Source: MADRE2 sp964397015
GTDB taxonomy: Bacteria; Desulfobacterota; Desulfobacteria; Desulfobacterales; Desulfobacteraceae
Length of the DNA stretch: 26,662 bases
Direction of reading: 5' to 3'
NCBI GenBank assembly: GCA_964397015.1
Contig: CAYNHL010000039.1
Location: 1-26,662, forward strand
Part shown: positions 1 to 7,459 of the stretch, piece by piece
Layout: each line of letters opens with the position of its first letter
Numbering within the stretch: the stretch's first letter is position 1
The notes under the pieces: generated by a model
The model's database searches: none
Seen by the model: the letters and a program-made list of their open reading frames with translations, nothing else
What the model was told of the DNA's origin: nothing
Made by a program: the position numbers and the translations under genes

Positions 1-2
1 AA

Positions 3-112
3 GATATGAAAAAAATGATTATTGCTACAAGGGGCAAGGTTTTTACCTTGAAAACTCTGGATCGGTTGATTGAATGTACCCGGTTGAAAGAATTTCAGGC
101 AGAACAGCCATA
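3..112 (+). CDS. Possible 3' end of an unidentified gene (partial at window edge)
   Basis: An open frame runs in from the left edge and stops with TAA at 110-112. It encodes about 36 residues, starting DMKKMIIATRGKVF and ending in a charged tail. An ATG lies at position 6, so this could also be a very short gene, but no clear Shine-Dalgarno can be seen because the window begins there. It is convergent with the TPR-like gene on the minus strand. I do not recognise the family. The amino-acid composition is protein-like, but the stretch is short enough to be chance. Confidence 0.25.
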
Positions 113-211
113 ATATGCGCTATTGATCCTGCATCTCCCGGGTTTTCATCAAAGGCATCAGGTCCGGCAAAAGGCGGCCTATCCCTATCCCTTCAACATT
201 CCGGTTGATTA
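113..211. other. Short convergent intergenic stretch, nothing clear
   Basis: This is the gap between the possible plus-strand gene end and the stop of the TPR-like gene. I see no strong hairpin with a T-run, and no terminator can be supported. The minus strand holds an open stretch of about 30 codons, in a different frame from the TPR-like gene, that ends near 121. It has no start or motif that would support a gene. Confidence 0.3.
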
Positions 212-691
212 TTACCTGTTCTGGCTGTCTTCCCAGGTTATTCCGGCTTTTACCTCATCTATAAGAAACCGTGCCCCCTGGTTGTCTGTCGGATTCAGCC
301 AGAGCATCCGGGTAAAGATCTGTTCAGCCTCTTTAAGACGAACCAGGCGCCACAGGCACAATCCATATCCCTGCATGCAGCGCAGAAACGATCGGTTGGC
401 GATAAAGCCCCATGCCAGCACACCGTTAAAGTTGTCTCCCAGGGACAGTTCACCTATGCGCAGACCGGCCTCATAGTGCTCGATGGCCTTTTTCGGGAAA
501 TAATCAAAAACAAAGTTTCCCAGATGCGAATGCGCATCAAGACAGCGCAGGTCTGCCTGGCACAGGTCCATTAATATCTTTCTCGCATCTTCACTCTCTC
601 CGGCACGCTTAAGATCAACAGCCCGGCAGAATGGGTCATCAAAGGGATCACTCCCAGATTCAACGGGTATCACCTGCTCCATCTCAAACAT
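212..691 (-). CDS. TPR-like repeat protein, 159 aa
   Basis: This is a small soluble, helix-rich protein with at least two tetratricopeptide-like segments. One lies around residues 25-75 (an RAGESEDARKILMDL helix pair followed by AHSHLGNF and AIEHYEAGLRIGE). The other lies around residues 105-145 (a GYGLCLWRLVRLKEAEQIF helix pair followed by LWLNPTDNQGARFLI, with the NPTDNQGAR turn typical of TPRs). No signal peptide or membrane segment is visible. TPR proteins usually act as protein-binding scaffolds; the partner here is unknown. The start ATG (691-689) overlaps the distal TGA (686-684) of the interrupted upstream gene, which suggests translational coupling. The family assignment is reasonable but the specific role is unknown. 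Confidence 0.75.
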   Translation of the reverse strand: MFEMEQVIPVESGSDPFDDPFCRAVDLKRAGESEDARKILMDLCQADLRCLDAHSHLGNFVFDYFPKKAIEHYEAGLRIGELSLGDNFNGVLAWGFIANRSFLRCMQGYGLCLWRLVRLKEAEQIFTRMLWLNPTDNQGARFLIDEVKAGITWEDSQNR

Positions 692-1139
692 GAAGCCTGC
701 ACCTTGCGGTTCGCTCCTTTACCGAAAGGATGACCAGATCAACCGGGTTGCTTAAATCGATGTCATCACTGGTTGCCTTGTGATCCCGCCGGATCGGGGA
801 GACAGCCTGATCCCGGGTGTAAAATGGTTCCAGGCCGAGCCACTTGCGTTAGGCAGCAACTGCCTGTCCGCCTGGGAACGCCATGGGAAACATTACCTCG
901 CTTAAGGCAATCACATGGTCTGAACCATCCTCGCGGCGGCATGTTGCTGTCAATCCCCGGCGTGCATTACCGCTGTACTCAATAGCCGTAATCACAATTG
1001 GCTCACCGATTATAAAGCCATCTGCGGGCAGCCTGATATTATCCATCATCAGTTGTCCAAAGGCCCGAAACACATCATCGTCACCAGATGTTTGTGTCAG
1101 AATCTGTTTTATTATGATGTCCAGCTTGTCCATATCCAT
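684..1139 (-). pseudogene. Small conserved-looking protein split by an in-frame TAA
   Basis: Translation from ATG 1139 (or ATG 1133, better spaced from the AAGGA upstream) gives a 96-residue protein ending ...GGQAVAA at TAA 851-849. The same frame then stays open for another 54 codons, reading RKWLGLEPFYTRDQA and ending at TGA 686-684. That distal stop overlaps the ATG of the TPR-like gene, the usual sign of coupled genes. The natural product is therefore probably about 150 residues, with the TAA replacing one codon; a tyrosine codon is one base away. The N-terminal part has a helix, then a beta-rich segment (GFIIGEPIVITAIEYSGNAR) and an acidic region. I do not recognise a named family. Alternatives are a genuine 96-residue protein or a sequencing error. 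TAA rules out selenocysteine. Confidence 0.6.
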
Positions 1140-1208
1140 GAGTCCTTACTTAATCCTTTATCCGGGCTTATGGGGGCCATCGAGGCTCCCCACCAAGGCT
1201 TTGACGGT

Positions 1209-2417
1209 TTACAATACCAGGCTCCTGGATGCCATGGAGGCGATGGTGTCCACGGTTACATCAAGTTTGAAATGGGCGCAGATTTCACCAAGCTGCCGGT
1301 GGCAGGACAGGCAGGGGGCGGCAAGGTGGCTGACACCTGCTGCGGCAATCTGGTCGGCCTTGGCTTTTCCCGTGCGCATGCGTTTTGGTTTGCTGTTGCT
1401 GTCCTGGAGCATGCCGCCTCCGCCTCCGCAGCATATACCGTTTTCCCTGTTCGGGACAAGTTCCACCACTTCTTTGCAGCAAAGGGCCAGCAGTTTTCTG
1501 GGGGCATCGTACAATCCGGATTTCCGGGCTATGTTGCAGGGGTCGTGGTAGGCCACGGGAAAGGGGTGGACTGCGGGGTCGAGCTTGATGCTGCCTTTTT
1601 CCGCCTGTTCGAGCACAAATTCCGGCATGCTGATCACCCTGAAACCGGGTTTGCGGCCGATCAGTTTTTCGGTCAGTTTTTTCAGTACATGGTATCCGTG
1701 TCCGCATTCTGACAGTACCATGGTCTGGATTCCCAGTTTTTCCGCGGGTTCGACCACCATCAGCGCCATCTTTGCTGACGCTTCTTCATCATTGATAAAA
1801 TATCCCCAGTTGGTTACATCGGTGTGGTGCCGGGACAGGGTCCAGGTTTCTCCTGATGCGTAAAAAAGCCTGGCCATGGCGGTCAGGTGGAGCAGGTTGG
1901 TACCCAGCTCCCTGGGGTTGGGAAGGTAAAGGTAATCGGCACCTTCCTGGTCATAGGGAATGGTCGCGCCGGGTACGTCGACCTCGTCTTCGAATTCTTC
2001 TGAAAGCCATTCAACGGTTTCCACAAATTCTTCTTTTGTCAGACCGTTGACATCACCGGTTTCAAGCCGGGTGGCCACCCCTTTTTGAATGTCTTCAGGG
2101 ATCTGGTTCCGGGCATCGGGATGGGACCGGCCTTTTCCAATAATCTGTGACATGGAGATGCCCATGGGACAGTTCTGGGTGCAGCGGTTACAAAACAGGC
2201 AGTCCCAAAGTGCCCCGCTTTTTATTATCAGGTCGTCCAGGCCCATGAGGGCGGCACGCATGATCAGGCGCGGCACCGGCCCGCCTTCCTGGTCATACCA
2301 GGAACAGGCGGATGTGCAGGCTCCGCATGAAAGGCATTCGATCAGGTTGGCGCCTTTTTCATCCGCATCAAGGTTTGAGAGGATGAAGGAGGTCCTGGCC
2401 GGGCTTACAGTATCCAT
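1209..2417 (-). CDS. HdrC-HdrB fusion (HdrD/TmcB/DsrK-like iron-sulfur protein)
   Basis: This is a 402-residue soluble redox subunit of the CCG-domain family, related to HdrD, TmcB and DsrK. The N-terminal HdrC-like part has two [4Fe-4S] motifs, Cys28/31/34/38 and Cys73/76/79/83. The HdrB-like part has one complete CCG motif: HDPC (Cys294), ICCGGGGG (Cys329-330) and CLSC (Cys369/372). This type binds the catalytic noncubane iron-sulfur cluster in methanogen HdrB. The first CCG repeat, near residue 238 (SECGHGYH), is reduced to a single cysteine, as in DsrK/TmcB-like members, so only one full site is expected. It starts 13 bases after the HdrA-like gene stop, with an AAGGA about 9 bases before ATG, and surely forms a complex with it. 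The disulfide or other substrate cannot be told from sequence. Confidence 0.88.
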   Translation of the reverse strand: MDTVSPARTSFILSNLDADEKGANLIECLSCGACTSACSWYDQEGGPVPRLIMRAALMGLDDLIIKSGALWDCLFCNRCTQNCPMGISMSQIIGKGRSHPDARNQIPEDIQKGVATRLETGDVNGLTKEEFVETVEWLSEEFEDEVDVPGATIPYDQEGADYLYLPNPRELGTNLLHLTAMARLFYASGETWTLSRHHTDVTNWGYFINDEEASAKMALMVVEPAEKLGIQTMVLSECGHGYHVLKKLTEKLIGRKPGFRVISMPEFVLEQAEKGSIKLDPAVHPFPVAYHDPCNIARKSGLYDAPRKLLALCCKEVVELVPNRENGICCGGGGGMLQDSNSKPKRMRTGKAKADQIAAAGVSHLAAPCLSCHRQLGEICAHFKLDVTVDTIASMASRSLVL

Positions 2418-2430
2418 GATTCAGATTCCT

Positions 2431-4965
2431 TTATGATGTCTTGAGTTGAGCGATAATTTGAGCAAACCTGTGGCCTTCATTGGCGGCCACAGGTTCCCAT
2501 ACGACAGGTTTTTTCCCGGTAATTCCGGGTATCCGGTTGATTTTTGCCGCAATCGTTTTACCTTCGTGGCTTCCCTTGTCCGACTGGCAGTTGCCCTCGT
2601 GACACCCGGCAATCAGCACACCGGCCGCTCCACGAAGCAGGCACTTGATGACCAGTCCTGAACTGATCCTGCAGGCACATGGTACACTGATTACCCTGAC
2701 CTGGTCGTCAAGGGGCATGCTGCCGGCCGCGATGGCTGCAGAGCGCTCACAGGCCAGGATCACCTTGCAGCCGCTGGTGACAGTTGAAAGCATTCCGTCA
2801 TCGGACCAATTCGTGTTTTCAATAGCCAGGGCGGGGCAGCCCGCCATGCACAGCCCGCAGGAAAAGCAGGCTTCCGGTACGATAAAAGGTCTCAGGCCGT
2901 TCTGGAGCCGGATGGCTGAATGTGGACAAATCCTGAGGCAGGTAAGGCATTTTGCGCATTTTTTTTCATTTATGGTCATCGGATTTTTACTGGCATAAAC
3001 CCGAAACGGGTTCAAAGACAGGAGGCTGGAACCAATCTGGCCCAGTTCCAGGGCCGTATCGGCAGCATCTATATCATCGTGACCGGAACCGGTAAAAAAG
3101 ATCCCGGACCGCAGCCCCCCGGTGAGGCGGCGGCGTATGTTGGGAGCCTGCAGTCTCCCTTCGGAATCTGCAGGCTCTTTGAGCAGGCCGGCCAGTGCAG
3201 TAAAGGACTGTGCCGGTGAGGTATTGTCCGGAATAACCAGCCAGTCGCTTTCCAGTTCGAGAAGGGCTTGTTTTACCGTTGATTCTTTTATACGGTACAA
3301 AATTTTTGATCCGCTGGATGTAACCGTTACATCGGACTGTGAGGCAAGGCGCAAAAACAAGACTCCTTTTCTGCGTGCATCATCATACAGGCGCTGGCCT
3401 TCAAGGCCGTGAACCAGCACATTTTCCATCAGCACTGTCACTTTACGGCCCCGTGCCGCCAAATCCCCTGCCTGGTTGAGCATGATTCCGGCAGTATTTT
3501 TGGATTCCGGTCCCCAGAAATCAAACCAGTACATCACGGACTGTGGAATATCACCGTGACTTTTCGACAGGATGCCTGAGATGTCTGCCGGAGAAAAAAC
3601 CTTGTCCCTGTCAAGTTCCGGCAAGGCGGCACCGTTATCGGGCAGGGTGTCCGGGGCGGCTATCACCGCATGGGCCTGTAATTTGAAACGGGTTTGACGG
3701 GCTTCGTACTCGATGATGAATTCAGGGACACACCCGTTTACGGCATGTATCCTGGATTCGGGAACATAATTGGCAAAGTCTGCAAGGGCAGGGTTTTTGG
3801 GACCGCTGTCAAAAATCCAGGGGGTGAATCCCAGGCCGGATACGGTTATGGCAGCCTGGCGGGCTGATTTTCCGTTTCCAAGGATTGCCACAGGTTCGGG
3901 TTCAGGCTTGACGCCGTCCGGCAAAAGCTGCCGGACAACCTGGTGTGCACAGGCCTGGGCGTTTGCCATTGTGGTCAGGATATCTTTGGGACCGTTCACG
4001 CAGCCCGCGGCCAGGATATCCGTATTGATTCCGGGTTCCGGGGGAACGGCAAATCCCCAGTCATTGGATTCAAGATTCAGGGGTTCCGTCAAGGCCGGCA
4101 GGTCCACAGAGGGCTGAATACCCACTGACAGCACTGCCATATCGAAGTGATCCGCAACACGGGTCATGGTAAGGGTATCTTCGCGGATAACAGTCAACTC
4201 CGGCGGATTTACATGATCCAGGATTTCACACGGAACCCCCTGGACCAGGCGTACCCGGCTGGACAATGCCTTGAAGGCCGTCCGGGCTTCCTTGCCGATT
4301 ATCTGGAGATCCATGTAAAACATCGTGATCTCGGCTTGTGGGTACAGATAGAGCAGCTTGTTGATATGCCTCAAAGAAATTTTGCAGCAGACCTGGGAAC
4401 AAAAGTCCCGTCCCTTTTCCCTGTTCCTGGAACCTACGCACTGCAGAAAAGCAATTTTAGGTGCCGGCCGGTCTTTAAAATACTCAACGATGGTCAGGTC
4501 CTTCAAGGCGGCGTTGAGCCGATCCGTTGTGATCACAAAAGGATTTCTTTCAACAGCGGCTCCGAGCAGGCCGTCCGGTGTAAAAGGGGTCATGCCGGTG
4601 GCCAGAATGATTTTATCGGCTTTGATGAGCGTTTTTGAGCCTTTTTTGAGATGTACGTGAAAACCACTGCCTGTTTTTTCAATATGCCGGATCTCATTGT
4701 CCAGGTGCAGTTTGATGCAGTCAAGAGATAAGGCGTTTTGAACCAGAGCCTGGCTCAGGCAGGCTCCGCAGTTCTGGCAGGTATCGGTTGCCATGCAGGC
4801 CCAGAGAGCGGCATGACCGCCGGCAGTTTTTGATTTTTCCACAAGGTGCACGGTGATGCCGTAACGGGCGAGCTGTCTGGCTGCTGTCAGCCCGGCGACA
4901 CCGGCCCCGATCACGACGACTGTCAGATTGCCGAAAGTTTCACGATAATATGAGTCCATTTTCAA
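2431..4965 (-). CDS. HdrA-MvhD fusion flavoprotein (QmoB-like)
   Basis: This is an 844-residue cytoplasmic FAD/iron-sulfur subunit. In order: an FAD Rossmann motif (VVVIGAGVAG, about residues 16-25) and the HdrA cysteine region CMATDTCQNCGAC (about 57-69). Next come the HdrA signatures FLQCVGSRN and FCSQVCC near 175-195, then a second Rossmann-like motif (AILGNGKSARQAA) near 360. Two ferredoxin motifs follow (Cys670-680 and 700-710), and finally an MvhD-like domain (about 733-844) with VPCACRISS and GCHEGNCQ, expected to hold a [2Fe-2S] cluster. HdrA proteins are the bifurcating or confurcating flavin subunits of Hdr-type complexes. Fusion to MvhD, as in QmoB, gives an electron entry point. 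No hydrogenase or dehydrogenase partner is encoded here. The start is TTG at 4965, with AGAGG 5 bases upstream; ATG 4959 is the alternative. No in-frame selenocysteine codon is present. Confidence 0.88.
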   Translation of the reverse strand: MKMDSYYRETFGNLTVVVIGAGVAGLTAARQLARYGITVHLVEKSKTAGGHAALWACMATDTCQNCGACLSQALVQNALSLDCIKLHLDNEIRHIEKTGSGFHVHLKKGSKTLIKADKIILATGMTPFTPDGLLGAAVERNPFVITTDRLNAALKDLTIVEYFKDRPAPKIAFLQCVGSRNREKGRDFCSQVCCKISLRHINKLLYLYPQAEITMFYMDLQIIGKEARTAFKALSSRVRLVQGVPCEILDHVNPPELTVIREDTLTMTRVADHFDMAVLSVGIQPSVDLPALTEPLNLESNDWGFAVPPEPGINTDILAAGCVNGPKDILTTMANAQACAHQVVRQLLPDGVKPEPEPVAILGNGKSARQAAITVSGLGFTPWIFDSGPKNPALADFANYVPESRIHAVNGCVPEFIIEYEARQTRFKLQAHAVIAAPDTLPDNGAALPELDRDKVFSPADISGILSKSHGDIPQSVMYWFDFWGPESKNTAGIMLNQAGDLAARGRKVTVLMENVLVHGLEGQRLYDDARRKGVLFLRLASQSDVTVTSSGSKILYRIKESTVKQALLELESDWLVIPDNTSPAQSFTALAGLLKEPADSEGRLQAPNIRRRLTGGLRSGIFFTGSGHDDIDAADTALELGQIGSSLLSLNPFRVYASKNPMTINEKKCAKCLTCLRICPHSAIRLQNGLRPFIVPEACFSCGLCMAGCPALAIENTNWSDDGMLSTVTSGCKVILACERSAAIAAGSMPLDDQVRVISVPCACRISSGLVIKCLLRGAAGVLIAGCHEGNCQSDKGSHEGKTIAAKINRIPGITGKKPVVWEPVAANEGHRFAQIIAQLKTS

Positions 4966-5030
4966 TGATGCCTCTGGTTTGGATATGAATGGGTTCCTGG
5001 TATTATGCTGCTGGTTTCCAACTTTCCCTG

Positions 5031-5060
5031 ATCATATAATAAAAAGCTTGAAAAAATCAA
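5031..5060 (-). promoter_or_regulatory. Candidate sigma-70 promoter for the Hdr-like pair
   Basis: On the minus strand, TTGATT (5060-5055) and TATGAT (5036-5031) are separated by 18 bases. They lie in the 106-base gap between cheA and the HdrA-like gene, about 65 bases before its start. The -10 matches consensus at five of six positions and the -35 at four. Such matches are common in AT-rich spacers, so this is a candidate only. It would allow hdr expression independent of the chemosensory operon. Confidence 0.35.
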
Positions 5061-5071
5061 TGCCGACTTTT

Positions 5072-7426
5072 TTAAGGTGTTGCTCCGAAAACATCAAAAA
5101 TACCTTGGACATCAAGGATAAGTCCCACCCGGCCATCAGCCAGGATAGCACCGCCGGAGAGACCTTCCACACCCTCCAGGTGGCTGCCAAGGCTTTTGAT
5201 CACATATTCATCCTTGCCCAAAAGTTCATCAATGAGAAAGGCACGCTTTTCATTATTAGATTCAACCACCACCACAAGGCTTTCGTGGGTCGGTTTTTTC
5301 CGGTTCGAGGTGCCGGTCTTGTAAATTTCATTCAACCGGATAACAGGGATCAGTTTTCCCCTGTCCTTGACCATTTCACTTTTCCCTTCCACTGTATAGC
5401 ATTCATTTTTAGCAGGCTTGAACGCTTTCTGGATGGCCATGGTGGGGATCACATATTTTTCTTCATCCACCCGCACCAGCATGCCGTCAATGATGGCCAA
5501 AGTCAGGGGCAGGCTGATTGTGAATTTGGTGCCTATGCCTTTTTGGGAAGCGATCTGCAACTGTCCCCGGAATTTCTCCAGACCGTTCTTGACCACATCC
5601 ATGCCCACCCCTCTGCCGGACACATCCGTAATCTGTTTTGCCGTGGAAAATCCGGGCTGCATAATCAAATTGTATACCTGAGCATCGGTCAGCTGTTCTT
5701 TGCCGGCGACAAGACCGGTCTGTTTTGCCTTTTCAAGGATGGCTTCCCGGTCAAGCCCTTTGCCGTCATCTTCTATTTCTATTATTATATGACCGCCTTT
5801 GTGGTAGGCCCGAAGCACAATTTTCCCCTGGGATGGCTTCTCTTGTTTCAGGCGATCTGATCTGTTTTCAATGCCATGGTCCACCGAGTTTCTGATCATG
5901 TGCACCATGGGTTCATACAATGCATCCACCACATTTCTGTCGATCTCTGTATCTTCTCCCTGCATGGTCAGATTCACTTCCTTGCCGGACTTTTTTGCCA
6001 GATCCCGCACCAGACGGATCATTTTCATGAACGTTGTTTTTATGGGTATCATGCGCATGGACATTGCAATGGTCTGCATATTGGTGACAATCTGTCCCAG
6101 CTGGGATACATCCTGGTTTATCAAAGGATATCCCATGGCTTTCTGTTTGAGCATGGACTGGGCAATGACCAGCTCCCCGGCATAATCCACAAGGTCATCC
6201 AGTTTTCTGGTGCTCACCTTGACATGGCTATCAGGTTTTTTCACAAACAGAACTTGTTCCATCATAGCGGATGCCACCTGACCGGGCCGGGCCTTTTGGG
6301 CTTCCACCAGGATCTCACCGATTTTTTTGTCCGGCTGCTCCCTTTGTAGTGCAAGGGCCTGGTCCAGAGTGGTCTGGTCCACCACTTTTTTCTTGACCAG
6401 GATTTCACCCAGAAGTTCTTTATCTCCTTTGATCAAGGTAATTTGGAGCTTTTGCAGTTTGTCGCTCAGGGTATCCACATCAATATCATCATCCCGAGGC
6501 ATGAAACCGTTGTCTATTCCCTGGTTGACCCTGTCAATGAGCTGTTTCAATGTATCCACTGATTCCAAAATAGTATCCGTGGCTGCATCGTTGATGGTAA
6601 AATCCCCGGAACGGGCTTTTTCCAGCAGATTTTCCGTAGCATGGGCAAGTCGGTTGATTTTATTCAAAGACAAAAACCCTGACACCCCTTTAATGGTATG
6701 AAAGGGGCGGAAGATATTATTGATTATTTCCATATTGGCGGGGTCATGCTCCAGATCAATGAGATTGACCTCAATGGTTTCCAGGTTTTCCCGGGCTTCG
6801 GATATAAAATCAACCAGAATCTCCATGTCATCGCTGGAAATTGTTTGGAAACCGGTTCCCCGGGGTTTTGTTCCAGCATCCACAGCCTGGACATCATCCA
6901 CAACAGGAACAGTTTGTTCTGATGCAGCTGTCTTTTTCTGTTCAAACCGCATTTCCAGCATCTCCAGAACATCTGAACAGTCAAAGGCAAAGGGTTCTCT
7001 CCGCTTTAAATGGCTTACAATGGATTTCAGCAATACCAGGCCTTCCTCCAAAGGCCTGGTGTCGCTGATGTCTTCATATTTCATGGATGCCACATGTTTT
7101 TTGCATGCTGTGGCAATATCGTGAAATAAGGAAGGGCTTATTCTTTGTGAAACTGCTCTGACACCTTCCAGGTTTCCCAAAATCTGTTCAAGGTCATTAT
7201 TTTTTCCAGGACAGAATCCGCCAATGAGCATGGAGAGATCATCCAGCCTTGCTTCCAGATCCAGGAAGAGATCCGTTCCAGATGCATCGGTTTGTGCCGA
7301 ATCATCAAATTTTGCAGGATCTGTATCTGCTTGATCAAATATGAGCCCGCGGGGGATAAGATCCTGCGCCTGTAATATTTCCTTGGCCTCCGACTGTAAT
7401 GACGGATGTTCGCATTTACCATGCAT
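5072..7426 (-). CDS. cheA: CheA-family histidine kinase with MshEN-like insert, no visible P2
   Basis: This is a 784-residue chemotaxis-type kinase. Residues 1-195 are a mostly helical extension of unknown type. The HPt (P1) domain follows, with FHTIKG and phospho-acceptor His243. Where a P2 CheY-docking domain would often lie, residues 337-395 instead read as two half-repeats, LLGEILVKKKVVDQTTLDQAL and KIGEILVEAQKA(10 residues)MMEQ. These resemble the MshEN/GspE N-terminal domain. Then come P3 dimerisation, the ATPase with the N-box HMIRNSVDHGIE (509-520), a G1-type DDGKGLD and a G2-type GRGVGMDVV, and a C-terminal CheW-like P5 domain. The start ATG has AAAAGGA 8 bases upstream, and the gene lies 33 bases behind the chemoreceptor. 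The catalytic core looks intact. The probable partners are the adjacent CheW and receptor; the phosphate acceptor is not encoded nearby. Confidence 0.93.
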   Translation of the reverse strand: MHGKCEHPSLQSEAKEILQAQDLIPRGLIFDQADTDPAKFDDSAQTDASGTDLFLDLEARLDDLSMLIGGFCPGKNNDLEQILGNLEGVRAVSQRISPSLFHDIATACKKHVASMKYEDISDTRPLEEGLVLLKSIVSHLKRREPFAFDCSDVLEMLEMRFEQKKTAASEQTVPVVDDVQAVDAGTKPRGTGFQTISSDDMEILVDFISEARENLETIEVNLIDLEHDPANMEIINNIFRPFHTIKGVSGFLSLNKINRLAHATENLLEKARSGDFTINDAATDTILESVDTLKQLIDRVNQGIDNGFMPRDDDIDVDTLSDKLQKLQITLIKGDKELLGEILVKKKVVDQTTLDQALALQREQPDKKIGEILVEAQKARPGQVASAMMEQVLFVKKPDSHVKVSTRKLDDLVDYAGELVIAQSMLKQKAMGYPLINQDVSQLGQIVTNMQTIAMSMRMIPIKTTFMKMIRLVRDLAKKSGKEVNLTMQGEDTEIDRNVVDALYEPMVHMIRNSVDHGIENRSDRLKQEKPSQGKIVLRAYHKGGHIIIEIEDDGKGLDREAILEKAKQTGLVAGKEQLTDAQVYNLIMQPGFSTAKQITDVSGRGVGMDVVKNGLEKFRGQLQIASQKGIGTKFTISLPLTLAIIDGMLVRVDEEKYVIPTMAIQKAFKPAKNECYTVEGKSEMVKDRGKLIPVIRLNEIYKTGTSNRKKPTHESLVVVVESNNEKRAFLIDELLGKDEYVIKSLGSHLEGVEGLSGGAILADGRVGLILDVQGIFDVFGATP

Positions 7427-7459
7427 CAGAGTATCCTTTTCCCAGAAACCAGGAATAGT

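Noticed and set aside
849..851. Selenocysteine or pyrrolysine recoding at the in-frame stop
   Set aside because: The codon is TAA, which is not known to encode either residue. A nonsense change or an early natural stop is simpler.
2431..4965. Selenocysteine in the HdrA-like protein, which is known in some relatives
   Set aside because: The cysteine positions are encoded as cysteine, and the frame is open without TGA.
4979..5860. Long plus-strand open frame antisense to cheA (293 codons)
   Set aside because: It lies over the CheA ATPase and CheW-like domains, which are intact on the minus strand. It is rich in Phe, His and Cys, has no motif and no ribosome site of note.
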